Below the pieces are notes generated by a model. The model was not told the origin of the DNA, did not search any database, and saw only the letters and a program-made list of their open reading frames with translations. From Plasmodium malariae (taxonomy: Eukaryota > Apicomplexa > Aconoidasida > Haemosporida > Plasmodiidae), in NCBI RefSeq assembly GCF_900090045.1, contig NW_021638299.1, positions 62,001-126,000 on the forward strand: a stretch of 64,000 bases of DNA. The letters run 5' to 3'. The first letter of the stretch is position 1. Every line of letters begins with the position of its first letter. Positions 25,754 through 37,071 of the stretch are shown in pieces. The position numbers were made by a program, and so were the translations under genes.

Positions 25754-26999
25754 ATGTCATCATATTGTAGTGATAGAAGAACGAGGTTTCTTTTTCTAAA
25801 GATACCTGTAACGTTAAATAGTATGATTAGAAAAAACTCTTTTGCAAGCACTTTAGAGGAGAGTAAAAAAAAAAAGGTTAATAAAAGGAATATGAGTAAT
25901 AATTTAGTATTTCTATCTATTTTTAACATATTGCTTTTTGGGTTATTATTTCGTTTAGAACAACAGGTAATATAGAAAAGGGTAAAAGGATAGAGCATAC
26001 TTATGTTGCACCACAACGATGTTCGCGTTTTGTGCGTCTATCTTTGAGTAAATTATTATTAGTTAGTTGTAAGGTGTGAGTTATGAGTTGTGAGTTGTAA
26101 GGTGTGAGTTGTGAGTTGTAAGGTGTGAGTTGTAAGTTGTAAGTTGTGAGTTGTGCACTGTGTATTGTTAATTTTTTAATTTTTTTAATTGTTTTATTTC
26201 CTTTTTTTTTGTTGGTTCCTCCCTCATAAACATCCACATCTGCGCATTACAGGATAAAGATTTCAAGGAAAGCACTGAAAGTTTCAAAGCAGCGTTTAGC
26301 AATTTCATTGGTTCAAGGAAACTGTCTGATAGATTTTTTGGAAAAACTGTGGATAACGAAAATGGTAACTTAGAAGAAGAGGAGGACATAGTGTTAAATA
26401 ATAAGTTAGAATTAAAAGAACATAAAAATTACTATGTGCCATTAAATTATATAAATAATAATCTTAGTGAAACGTTTGAAGATACACCGAATTATGAAAC
26501 TGTTAGAAAAAATGAAAAACAAAAAAAAAAAATTATAAATAATTGTGATTATGAACATTACGATGTAGATAATTTAGAATATCTTAGTGAGCTAACAGAA
26601 GATGATGTAAATAAAAGAATAATAAGTTTAGGCGAATATGTAGATGTTAAAGATATGTTTGTATTATGGAATTATACTAATGGTTTTGAGAGAATAAAAT
26701 ATATTAACATGCAGAAAAACATAATACAATATTGTGAAGATTTAGCAACTATTACTAATATACCAAGAAAAGTAAAAACTGAAGAATGGACAAAAGTTTA
26801 TTATTTTATGAAAGATGAACTTTTCTATAAAGAACGAGAATTCTATAAGGAATTTTATGATTTCCTTCAAAATGGTCCTTGTCAGACTAAAGTATTTGTT
26901 CAATTTATAAATGATATGAAACTCGAATGGAGGAATTTTAGGAGGGGCATTAATAGTGTATGTATGGAGATGATAAATTCGGAGTTCAATTGCTACTAA
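25754..26999 (+). CDS. PHIST-domain exported protein (two exons, intact)
   Basis: Exon 1 is 25754-25966 (71 codons, first ATG MSSYCSDRRT; hydrophobic segment NLVFLSIFNILLFGLLF, ending LEQQ), donor GTAATA. The intron is 25967-26252. Exon 2 is 26253-26999 after TTACAG. Both junctions are phase 0 and the product is 319 residues. RKLSD at 93-97 is a canonical PEXEL (RxLxD), the plasmepsin V cleavage and export signal, about 20 residues after the splice site as in other PHIST genes. The PHIST domain spans about 185-310: LTEDDVNKRI, MFVLWNYT, a Tyr/Trp-rich middle and FVQFINDMKLEWRNF. Family members go to the infected red cell, several to its membrane skeleton; the partner of this one is unknown. 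Upstream is a poly-T and downstream a 24-base repeat. This is the best-preserved canonical member of the cluster. Confidence 0.88.
26065..26160. repeat. GTTGTAAGGTGTGAGTTGTGA tandem repeat in the PHIST intron
   Basis: Repeated blocks of GAGTTGTGAGTTGTAAGGTGT, of about 14-21 bases, fill a third of the 286-base intron of the 25754 gene. Confidence 0.8.
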
Positions 27000-27088
27000 C
27001 ATGCAGTTACCAGGTGAGACAAGGGAGAATGCATTGGGGTGTTCATGTGCATATGGATGTATACATTTGTTCGTACGTACGTATGTAT

Positions 27089-27186
27089 GTACATATATAT
27101 ATGCTTGTATTTGTACATATATATATGCTTGTATTTGTACATATATATATGCTTGTATTTGTACATATATGTACATGCTTGTATGT
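27089..27186. repeat. 24-bp tandem repeat (TATATATGCTTGTATTTGTACA)
   Basis: Four near-identical copies, the last diverging (TGTACATGCTTGTATG), located just after the stop of the 25754 PHIST gene. Confidence 0.9.
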
Positions 27187-27450
27187 ATATTTAAGTGACA
27201 ATAAGAAGAATGAATTTGAGTAGTACCCCTTTAGTTATTTTTTTCCATTTAGAACACTAAAAGAATTATTAAGATTTGAAGTTATACAACTGAGCCTGTA
27301 GTGGCAAGGACGCTGATATGTAACCCGGGGTACAATGCATACGTGTAGGGGTACTATATATGCATACCAACATATATGGTACATATGTGCATGAATGCAT
27401 GTTGCCTATTAACATAGTCATAAATGAAAGGCTTAATTTTTTTTTTGTTT

Positions 27451-27538
27451 ATTTGTTTGTTTGTTTGTTTGTTTGTTTGTTTGTTTGTTTGTTTGTTTGT
27501 TTGTTTGTTTGTTTGTTTGTTTGTTCATTTGTTTGTGT
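27451..27538. repeat. (TTTG)n tetranucleotide microsatellite
   Basis: About 20 uninterrupted TTTG units, then TTCATTTGTTTGTG. Open frames reading FVCLFVCL or NKQTNKQT are its shadows. Confidence 0.95.
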
Positions 27539-29300
27539 GTTTATTTTCCTGATTTTAACTTCTCTATACTGTGTAACAGAAATTAAGAAAAAAAAAATTT
27601 CTTTACCACTTTTTTTTTTTTGCAATATTTGTAAAAATGTTTGGACCTCCAACATATATATCTATATCTATATCTATATATATATGACCCAATTATAGGA
27701 ATAAATGCTAATATATAAGGATATATAATTTGCTTTAGCTGGTTATGTCGCTCCGCATCATTTTCAAATTTTCGTTTAAGCTACATTTTAATCTTTTGCT
27801 TTAACTGACGTAAAACATAACAGACATTTATTGTTCCTTTTTAACACTTCTTATAAATTAATGCGTAAACTGTTGAAGTGATACAAAATATACTATCACT
27901 GTTTTTTACTGTATAAACAATGTTAAGGTGTGTTTTTGTATGTGGGAAAGGGGGGGGGAATTGAAAATCTGCAATTTTAGGTTCTTTAGATGTTTTTAAT
28001 GTAAGAAAAATAGGCTTATAAAACGATATAAAAGTTGAGCATGTGCAGTTGTATTTTCAAATAACAGATTTAGCGAAATCATGTAGAATAACCATTCATT
28101 TGTGAAAAGAAAGAATTTTGAAAAGGTATTATTTATTTTCATTTTAAGAAGCAGTAAACTTGCTAATTGGGGGAAACACATAAATTATGACTTGCTTGAA
28201 GAGAGCTACAGGTTTTTCTACATATATAGACGACTTAAGTTATCAGCTGAAAAATTTTTTAGCTCGAATAATGTGTAAATAGGAAATAAGCATATGACTA
28301 CATGGTGTAACTTGTAAAGGTGAACCCATAGGAAAGGCACCTCATTATCGAATGTTTTAATGTGGTATTATGCATGAATAGATATACGCATGTACACATA
28401 TACATACCATATATACATATACGTATATATTCCCGCTCATTGGACACTTTGTGAGCCAAATATTTTGATAATGAAATATATGAATGCAAAATGGAGTGTT
28501 CACACAACCCCTCGACTGACCCAAAAAATTATACCTGTGTTACTAAAGTGATAAGAGAACATTAACTAAGATCGTTTGAGGTACTATATGAAATTGTGAT
28601 TTCAGGAATAAATAGAAATGTACATATGTATATAGACATATGTGTGTCCATACGTGTCGAGCGAAAAATAAATAAGAAAAGAAAAAAAGGAAAACTCATT
28701 TTTATGGCATTTAACTGCATTCAGCGCTTCTTCTCCCAATATTAGCGCATGTTTTCTGTTTTAAATTTATATAAGTACGCGCAAATGTGGGGACTCAAGT
28801 GTATGTATAAGTGTATGCATAAATGTGTGCATTATTTATTTATTTTATTATTTATTTTTTTTTTTTTTGGAGGATCATGATAGGATGATACTGAAAAGAT
28901 ATGTTCATTTTTAGTTTTTTTTCCTTTACCAAAAAATACGATTTACTCGTTTGAAAGATATGGGTAAAATGAAAAATAAAACGTGAATTGCAAAGTAGGA
29001 AATTATATTCTTCATTTTAATTAAAATGATGATATTGCCTCCTTTTTCTCTCGGTTTCACTTAGAATATATATATAATAATATACATATACATATAAATA
29101 TATATGTACATATGTATATACATATATAATACATATATATTATCTATTCAAATTATTCTATGTACTAGAATAATTTGTTATTTCTGGTAAAACAAAAAGT
29201 ACGCTTATCTAAATTATATGTGATATATATTTTTATATATCATTGCATGTAATTAGTAAGTCTGAAAATACACAATTATTCAAGGGAAATAATCTTATAT

Positions 29301-29338
29301 AAAAGGTTAAGCCTGTATATACAGGTCGTACCCTTTTA
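29301..29338. other. Imperfect inverted repeat (potential hairpin)
   Basis: The centre 29312-29325 is the perfect palindrome CCTGTATATACAGG. The flanks AAAAGGTTAAG and TCGTACCCTTTT also pair, with two mismatches and one bulge, giving a possible stem of about 17 base pairs. I see no poly-T or gene context that would make it a terminator or RNA gene. Confidence 0.45.
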
Positions 29339-29618
29339 TTAACTCTTTGCGTGCATATTCGCTTATGTTTCGAAAAAAATGAGTATGCTAAATATGGTTT
29401 TCCAAAAAATATATATGGGTAGATGAATTTTGCGTGCACACCAGTCAGTCTTGGTGTTACCCTTACGACATAGTTCTTTCTAGGAGATTTGTGAAATTGA
29501 TGTTTTATCTTTAGTTTATTTCAGTTTGCCACATTTGATTACATATGGTACATTGTGCTATTTTTATTTATATTTTTTTATTTCTGGAAATGTAAGCTAA
29601 TATGAATACAATTATTTT

Positions 29619-30600
29619 TTTACGATGGTATAATTTTTCCTATATGAATTTGTTTCTTTATATCACGGCATTTTTCCCAGCATTGTAACTATATTTTGCT
29701 TAGTTTACCTGAAGATGATAACTAAAAAGTATGTTATGACAAAACCTGTAGGAACTAAGGAGTGTTTGGGGGAGGTGTATTAGCTATATCTCTGTACATT
29801 GTGTAAAAACGAAAGTTTTCCATAAAATAATTGACTTCTTTTATAAACAGTGTTTGTTTTGTTTTTTTGTTTTATTTTCTTAATATAATAAGTAATTCGT
29901 TGCATAACACTTCATAGTATAACCTATTTTAAGGTAAAAATATAAGCGGAATGACAATGAAAGAAAAATATGACGTATCTTTGTAAATAATTTTTTCGTT
30001 GTTTTGTCCTGAGTTGCCTTCTGTTGTTTTATTTTATTTTGTTGTATTTTACTATATTTTGTTTTAATGTATTTTATTTAGATTTATTTTTGTTTTATTT
30101 TGTTTTGCTTCATTTTGTTTTGCTTCATTTTGTTTTGCTTCATTTTGTTTTGCTTCATTTTGTTTTGCTTCATTTTGTTTTGCTTCATTTTGTTTTGCTT
30201 CATTTTGTTTTGCTTTATTTTGTTTTGCTTCATTTTGTTTTGTTTTATTTTGTTTTGTTTCAGTTCGCTTTGATTTATTTTGCTTTAATTTGGTTTGCTT
30301 TGTTTTACATCTCTTCCATTTTATTCATTTCCGCTTCACTATTTTTTAACTAGTTTGAGTAAATTTTTTAAATTAAAAAAGCAAGTCAAAATGAACAAAA
30401 GAAAATTAAAAATTTCAGACCCGTTACTTTAGGAATGTAGACAAAGAGTAAAGATTTTGCAAGGCTAACGAAATTTTGTTAAATCAAAAATATTGATGAT
30501 GGCACATTGATGACAAATTTGTAATTATTTTGCTTATTGTGCACTATATTTACATAAAAGAGAATATATATAAAATTGAAAACATATAAAAAAAAAAAAA
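29619..30600. repeat. Duplicated upstream block, copy 1
   Basis: Landmarks shared with 33258-34000 in the same order: TACGATGGTATAATTTTTC, a TATGTTATGACA block, ATAGTATAACCTATTTTAAGG, then GCAAGGCTAACGAAATT. The last tetra-part landmark of the first half lies about 1.47 kb before the 31419 PHIST start, against 1.43 kb for copy 2 and the 35003 gene. This indicates duplication of a gene together with its upstream region. Confidence 0.6.
30093..30275. repeat. 15-bp tandem repeat TTTTGCTTCATTTTG
   Basis: About ten to twelve copies, nearly perfect in the centre. It translates as VLLHF in one frame, an artefact. Confidence 0.9.
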
Positions 30601-31418
30601 AAAAAATGAAGATTTTTAAGAGTGTTTATTTTTTTTTATGATAATAAAATATTCCAAAGTTAAGACACATTTTTACACTGAAATATGTAAGGTCATTTTA
30701 TTTATTAGTTTGCTTGATTCTCTTTTTTTTTTTTTTTTTTCTTGTTTTTAATTATAAAAAGAAAATATAAGTTTCAAGGTTTTATGTAAATTGTCGGCCT
30801 TTTTAAAGGGTTGAAATGTTCATCATAAAATATGTTTGTATGTGTGTAAGTATTTATGCATTTAAGTTTTTACGTAAGTATTCACGTAATAAACTATGTA
30901 TGTGTATCAATGAAAAAGTCCCTACTCTATTTGAAATAAAAAGAAAATAAAAGTTTGTATTTCTAATTTAACTGAAAAAAATGAAGGGGAACTGTTCTAA
31001 AAAAGATATAAACTTCGCGTTAGTTATGTAAAAGTACACGTAAATTTTGAAGGTTAATACCATCATGTATCTATGCGCCCTTGCATTATTTTATTTGCAG
31101 TAATTGCATGTTTAAAAATGTACATATATATATATATACATATGAGTGAAACTCTTTCGTAAATTTTTTTTTCTTTTTTTCGTTGATACACAGAATTTAA
31201 TTAATTTAATTTGTAAAATAAATTAATTTAATTTTTTTTTTTTTTGTCATTTTGAAAATTTAAGGAGTAAAATTTTAATGATTGTGATAATAAATTTATT
31301 TTTGTGTTACAAATTTCCTAGTTGCGAAGAACACAAGAAAACTAAAAAAAAAAAAAAAAGTTTTACTTTTCAACTACTTCAGGAATAGGAAATAAATTTT
31401 ACGAAGGCTAAGAAAAGT

Positions 31419-32749
31419 ATGATGAGAAATTTTTTCTTTTCAAGACCTTTTAATTATACATTATTATGTCAAGTTTTATTATTTTTTTTACTACAAGTAA
31501 GAAGATAAAATGAAAAAGTTCATTCCTGCAACGTAGTTTCCTTATTTTCTTTTTTTCCATTAAATTACAGTGTGTTTATAATAGCACGAATGAGGGGGAA
31601 AAAATAGAGAAAAAAATAGAGAAAATATTAGAGAAAGAAATAGAGAAAAAAATAGAGAAAATATTAGAGAAAAAAATAGAGAAAATATTAGAGAAAAAAA
31701 TAGAGAAAAAAATAGAGAAAAAATAGAGAAAAAAATAGAGAAAAAAATAGAGAAAAAAATAGAGAAAAAAATAGAGAAAAAATAGAAAAAAAAGAAAACT
31801 GTTTTTCCATAATTTTCATACCCCTCTATAGATTAAACATATAAATGATCATATTGTAGCTGTAAAGTCATATCACAGCGATGTATGCTCAAGGAATTTA
31901 GCCCATTACAACCCCTTGAAATTCTATGAATTACAAATAAGCTCTTCCGAGGATGAGAATGAGAATGATGACAAGGATGAAGACCAGGTTGATGATGGCA
32001 ATAAAGGTGATAATGTCAATAAAGGTGATGATGGCAATAAAGGTGATGATGGTAACAATGGCGATGATGGCAATAAAGGTGATGATGGTAACAATAACAA
32101 TGTTGATGAATTATTATTTAGTAAAGAACAACATGTATACCCTAGCTACTACGATAACAGAAATTATATGACATTTGATGGTGCTTCGAGGGTGTATGAT
32201 GTACCATATAATAAATACTTTAAAATGGCATGTAAGAACACTGGTAGTAGGAGAAAAAACTCATTTGGACGTAAAAATGATCATTTAATTTTACATTTGT
32301 TGGAGAAGTATATAGCAAAAAGGATAAAAAATCTAGGTGAATATGCTGATGAAGGGGAGATGTCTATTATATGGAATTATGTCCATAAGCATGAGAAAAA
32401 GAAATATTATAAAATGAGGAAAAAGTTGATGAAATATTATAAATGTTTAGCTTTTGTATGTGATATTCCGAAGGATGTTGAGAGGCGTATATGGTTGAAA
32501 ATTACGGAATACATGTCACGTATATTTTTACGTTACGATAAAAACTTTTGTAAAATTGTGTATATTTACTTAGAAGATGGTAGAGCTGAGCGCTGGAGGT
32601 TTATGGAGTTTATAAATAAATACAGAGTAACACATATCAAATTCAGAATGATAATGTATAATTACTGGAAGGATAAAATAAATAAAAATTTTGAGGCCTA
32701 TCAAGAGAGGTGTAAGCAAATGGGGTTGAAAACTAGGCGCATTTGTTAA
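31419..32749 (+). CDS. PHIST-domain exported protein with short signal exon and acidic repeat region
   Basis: Exon 1 is 31419-31496 (26 codons, MMRNFFFSRP... ending QVLLFFLLQ), donor GTAAGA. The best acceptor is CTATAG ending at 31831 and exon 2 is 31832-32749; phase 0, 331 residues. The export motif near the start of exon 2 is RNLAH (residues 47-51): Arg and Leu are kept but the acidic fifth position is His. Residues about 83-114 are a Gly-Asp-Asp-Gly-Asn-Lys repeat. The PHIST domain spans about 178-320 (KRIKNLGEY, IIWNYVHKHEKKKYY, RWRFMEFINKY). An alternative acceptor, TTACAG ending at 31570, opens a KIEK-repeat frame that hits stops after a one-base slip, so I prefer the later site. Its upstream block is shared with the 35003 gene, so the two are probably tandem duplicates. 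Confidence 0.8.
31600..31787. repeat. 12-bp (AAAAAATAGAGA)n repeat in the PHIST intron
   Basis: About 15 copies of a twelve-base purine-rich unit, with TTAGAG variants and two eleven-base units that shift the frame. It fills over half of the 335-base intron of the 31419 gene. Confidence 0.85.
32000..32097 (+). repeat. 18-bp coding repeat (Gly-Asp-Asp-Gly-Asn-Lys)
   Basis: About five copies of GGTGATGATGGCAATAAA inside exon 2 of the 31419 PHIST gene. It encodes a low-complexity acidic spacer between the export motif and the PHIST domain. Confidence 0.9.
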
Positions 32750-33126
32750 GTAAGGATGATAAATTAGTCCATTTTGGTAGGTGGGTATGAGTAAGTACAT
32801 GCTGGAAAGTTAACTTAACGGATAAGTGAGAAAGACATATATATAGAAATGTACATAAATTGTGCAATTAATCATTGGATTGCATGCTGTGTTATCATTC
32901 GTGTAAATCATCTTATACTTATTATATTGGAAGCTTACCGAGTTGTTCCTACTGTTTATGAATTATTGCTTACGTTTCGAGATGGAAAGGTTTATAAGCT
33001 CATATGGTCTTTAAAATATGAGGAAAAATGAGCATAACGTATAGCCATGTGTAAGTTGCAATGTTATTTCTATAGGAGTTGTCTTTTTTATGTGAACTAT
33101 TTATTTTTATTTTATTTTATTTTATT

Positions 33127-33168
<42 letters not shown>

Positions 33169-35002
33169 TTTCATCTAGTTATATAAATTTTGCTTTGTCC
33201 CATTTTGTTGTAATTTTTTTTTTTTTTTTTTCGATTATTCTTGTGGATATATTTATTCTTACGATGGTATAATTTTTCTATTTTACATTCATATTTTTAC
33301 CGCACAATATTTTTACAAAACTGTGCTTACATTTGACAAGAGGCGGTCGCTATAGTATTTTTTACTTGGAATGATGGAGTGGAAAAATATGTTATGACAT
33401 AAATTTCATGTATAGGGAGAGATGTGTGTATGATATTCCTAGTTCTTTGGACAAAAGTGAAGAAAGCTGTCCATACAATGATGGACTGTTTTTGTAAAAC
33501 GTTCTTTTAATAAATTGTGTAATGATTTATACATCGTTTTATAGTGTAATCTGTTTTAAGGTAAAAGTTAGAGTTGGGATAGAACGTCAAATACAAATTT
33601 TGACGAATGATTGTAAGTAATAGTCATCGTTTTATTTTATTTTATTTTATTTTATGCCTTTGAGTTTTATTCTACTCTGTTCTATTCTTATCTCTTTTGT
33701 TCTTACCTGTTTTGTTATTATTTGTTTTACGTTTACCTGTTTTGTTCTTCTCTATTTTCATTTTCTTCCTTTTTAATAAATTAGAGTACATTTTTTTTAA
33801 AATAAAAAGGGCACACTATATAAAACAACGGAAAATAAAAAATTTTAAAGAGGCATGTTAAAAAAAAAAAATTTAAGACCAAAAAAATTTGGCAAGGCTT
33901 ATCAAATTTAGTATATTAAAAAAAAAAAAAAGGTAACACATTTTTTTTTATTCTTTTTATGTACAATAAAAATTGAAAACATAATAAAAAATTTCAGCCC
34001 CAAACTAGAGTAATAAAAAGCAAAGCAAAAAGATATAAATTTATTTTTTTTTGAAACTTTCATCCTATTCTCTGTTGCAACTACTTGTACAATAATTTTT
34101 TTTCAACATAAAAATTTATTATTTGTTCATCGTTATGTTACGTCACTTACGAATTAACCTTATTATCATGATATTATTATTTTCACTGTTACATTAATAC
34201 TAAAAAAACAAAAAATTTTGTAAAATGTAGTAAGTATATACATAATTATTTTTACGAAAATGTTAACTGTTGGTGCTACAAAATTTTCGTGTTCATTAGT
34301 ACACGGCTACCTTATATTTGAATTTGTTTGGGCAAAATTATTTTGAATTTAAAAAAAAAAAAAAAAAAAAAGGCATAAAAATTTCGCCATTTGCATAGAA
34401 GTTAAAATTTTTGTTCTATTAAATTATTATTTTTTTTTTTTAAATATATAAGAAAATTTTATTATTTTGATATTTAAAAAAAAAAAAAAAAAAAAAAACG
34501 AATAGAATAAAATAAAATAGAGCACAATAGAACATATTAGAATAAAATAGAGCACAATAGAACATAATAGAATAGAACTGTTCAGGATTATGTTACTGGC
34601 AAAACTTACATATTTGATTGTCATGTTATGTAGAAAATGTAACACTATAGGCTTTAGTCTATATTTAAGTGATAATTCCATTTTTTTTTTTTTTTTTGCA
34701 TAAATATTAATTTTTTGTGTCGCTTTTTTCAGTGATATACGTAGTAATTTAGTGGCAGTAGTAAATATTTACAAGTTTATATGGTTATATGGTTATATGG
34801 TTATATGGTTATATGACCATATGTATATATGTTTATAAGTTTATATGTTTATAAGTTTATATATTTATTTATTTGTTAATTTATTTTTCCTCTTTATAAG
34901 ATGTATAGGAGTTAATGGCATTGATTTTTTTTTTTTTTTTTCCTATTAATGGCATTTACTATTTTTTTCCTTTTTTTTATCTCAAACATATAAGAATTCA
35001 AT
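32750..35002. other. Intergenic region between two PHIST genes
   Basis: About 2.25 kb. A poly-T of about 38 bases is at 33130-33167, and shorter poly-T, ATTTT runs and GGTTATAT/GTTTATAA repeats occur at 34770-34865. The part 33258-34000 is the duplicated upstream block described next. A 60-codon frame at 32849 shows no family resemblance and is not called. Confidence 0.6.
33258..34000. repeat. Duplicated upstream block, copy 2
   Basis: Paralogous to 29619-30600 by ordered shared landmarks, including TACGATGGTATAATTTTTC, ATATGTTATGACA and ATAGTGTAATCTGTTTTAAGG, then GCAAGGCTTATCAAATT. The intervening 15-base repeat array of copy 1 is replaced here by a shorter TTTTATTTTA / TTTTGTTCTTAC array. 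Confidence 0.6.
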
Positions 35003-36239
35003 ATGATATTTTGTTACAAAAACTTTTCTCTATTGCGAAAAGAATTTATACAGTCTAATAAGAAAATTAGCAAAAATAATTTTACATCTTCTTTAGAAAG
35101 AGGAAAAGGAAAAAAAATTATTAAAAAGAGTATTAGAAATAAGTTTATACATCTAAAGTTGAGTGAAGTGCTCTTTGTTCTTCTGTTTTTTATACTACAA
35201 GTGAGATAAATTTGAAAGAATTAGTCTACACAAATGTACGTGTGTCTCTTGGCATAACACTCTTTTTTCTCCCATTTTTTGTTCATTTTTTCTCCCATTT
35301 TTTGTTCTTTTTTTCTCCCATTTTTTGTTCTTTTTTTCTCCCATTTTTTGTTCTTTTTTTTCTTCCTTTATTTCTTCACCCCTTTTGTAAGTTTAAATTA
35401 AAACGTTTACTATTTAAAAAAAAAAAAAAAAAATTTCTGTTTGTTTCCTTAATTTTTACCTATGACTGCAGAACAAACATATATACGAAAGTTGTGTATG
35501 CACCAAATTAGAAGGAAATAAAAGAGGCTCAAGGAAATTATCAAATTGTATAAGGAAAATAAATCGGCTATGTACAAGAATTAAGGAGGATGTAAAACAT
35601 AAAGGAATATTCAAATATCTTGAATCAAAAAATATTAAAGGTGATGATAATGAAAAGGACAAGATATGTACTCCTATGGATAGTAAAAAGATAAACGAAA
35701 ATGGTAGTAAAATATTTAAAACGAATAAATCGACAAGTAATTTAAAAAGAATTCCATTCGGTTATAGAGGTTCTGACGAAGCTGAGAAGTTAACAGAAGA
35801 AGAAATTGGAGAAAAAATAAATAATTTAGGAGATTTGGTAAGTGTTAAGGAAATGTATACTATATGGAATTATGTACATAACAATGAAAAAAAAGTGTAT
35901 ATCAAAATGCAGCAGGCTATTAGAACGTATTGTGAATATTTAGCATCTATATATGGTGTACCAAATAAAATGAAAAATGAAGAATATATGAAAGCCTGCA
36001 AAAAGATGACTTACAAATTTTTGGAAAAAGAAAAAAAGCTTCGCAAGAATTTTTATGATCTCCTTAAAAACGGAGCAGTTGATCGTGCGAAATTTATTAG
36101 TTTTATTTTTGAAACAAAAAAAATATGGTGTATAAATAGGAATAAAATGAAGAATTTTTGGAATATTATGTTAACTAAAAAGTCAAAGCGATTTTGGAAT
36201 GATATTACGCAGTTCAGGAAGGTACGTGCAGGAATGTGA
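35003..36239 (+). CDS. PHIST-domain exported protein (two exons, intact, weakened export motif)
   Basis: Exon 1 is 35003-35200 (66 codons, MIFCYKNFSL... ending LFVLLFFILQ), donor GTGAGA. The intron is 35201-35471. Exon 2 is 35472-36239 after CTGCAG; phase 0, 321 residues. The motif after the splice site is RKLSN at 87-91: it fits RxLx but Asn replaces the acidic fifth residue. The PHIST domain spans about 173-310 (LTEEEIGEKI, MYTIWNYVHNNEKKVY, FISFIFETKKIW). No stop or frameshift is seen. It shares exon 1 length with the decayed 39875 copy and upstream sequence with 31419, so it belongs to a locally expanded set. Export with Asn at position five is plausible but unproven; the cellular partner is unknown. 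Confidence 0.83.
35262..35360. repeat. 22-bp repeat (TTTTTTCTCCCATTTTTTGTTC) in the PHIST intron
   Basis: Four to five copies of a pyrimidine-rich unit that occupy about a third of the 271-base intron of the 35003 gene. Confidence 0.85.
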
Positions 36240-36330
36240 ATTCACTCCCCCATGGAAAAAAAGCGAAGTGGAAAGAAAAAGAGAAAGAACACCTATACTT
36301 GAACATATACGCACATAAATACATGTGCGC

Positions 36331-36530
36331 GCGTTGTAGCTCCCTGTATAGATAAAACTTTCGTATAACCTGAACCAAGCAAAGAAATAAAATTACCTGA
36401 AGAAATATTTTCCGAAGTTAAACACGTAATATATGTTCCAGTACTAAAACTAATTTGTGCTATATGGGACTATAAAAATGCTCTAGTTAAGAAGGGTTAA
36501 CATAAATATTTAACTCCCTCACAAGGCTGT
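36331..36530 (+). pseudogene. PHIST-domain relic (fragment)
   Basis: The frame containing 36384-36497 reads IKLPEEIFSEVKHV, then VLKLICAIWDYKNALVKKG, stop, HKYLTP. It follows the PHIST pattern seen in neighbours: LTEEEI, then about 17 residues, then the IWNYV..KK..KY helix. Stops occur just before (about 36368) and within it (about 36496). It has no exon 1, export motif or C-terminal half. It lies 90 bases after the stop of the 35003 gene, so it may be the remains of a further tandem copy. Confidence 0.55.
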
Positions 36531-37021
36531 ACAGTGGACGCGTTCATTAAATTAAAAGAATAATTTTCAGTAATTCGCTTTTCTTTTTGCTTAGTTTTAT
36601 TTTGTTTAGTTTTATTTTGTTTAGTTTTATTTTATTTAATTTTATTTAATTTTATTTTATTATTATTTTATTATTATTTTATTTTTATTTTATTATTATA
36701 TTATTATTATTTTATTATTATTTTTTTTTTATTTCTGTGAAGTGTAGTGCAGCAGGTAGAAAGTTTAACTTATCCCGTACTCACTTTACTTACATTGTTC
36801 ATGCAAAAGTTGGTAACCCCCCGCAAGCACGTACTTACGTACGTGTATATATATATATATATATATGTACAAACATGTGCATATTAAACTATTTATAGCC
36901 TATTAACTACATTGGCATTTTAAATGCTCCAATGCAAATTCTCTACTTGTTTTTTGTCATAATTTAACATGACGACAATATATTCATATTTTTGTGTGTT
37001 GATTAAAAAATTGAATCTTTG

Positions 37022-37071
<50 letters not shown>

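Larger units (their letters stand above)
27000..31418. other. Intergenic region within the PHIST cluster, no intact gene seen
   Basis: About 4.4 kb. Contents are 24-base, (TTTG)n and 15-base tandem arrays (listed separately), a TATC/TA array (about 27655-27685), poly-T and TA patches. A block at about 29619-30600 is related to 33258-34000 upstream of the next PHIST gene (listed separately). An imperfect inverted repeat lies at 29301-29338. No frame has convincing coding character. Confidence 0.6.

Noticed and set aside
31571..31720. KIEK-repeat exon in the 31419 PHIST gene using the acceptor ending at 31570
   Set aside because: The frame breaks at an eleven-base repeat unit and runs into stops before joining the PHIST frame. 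The acceptor ending at 31831 gives a clean in-phase product.
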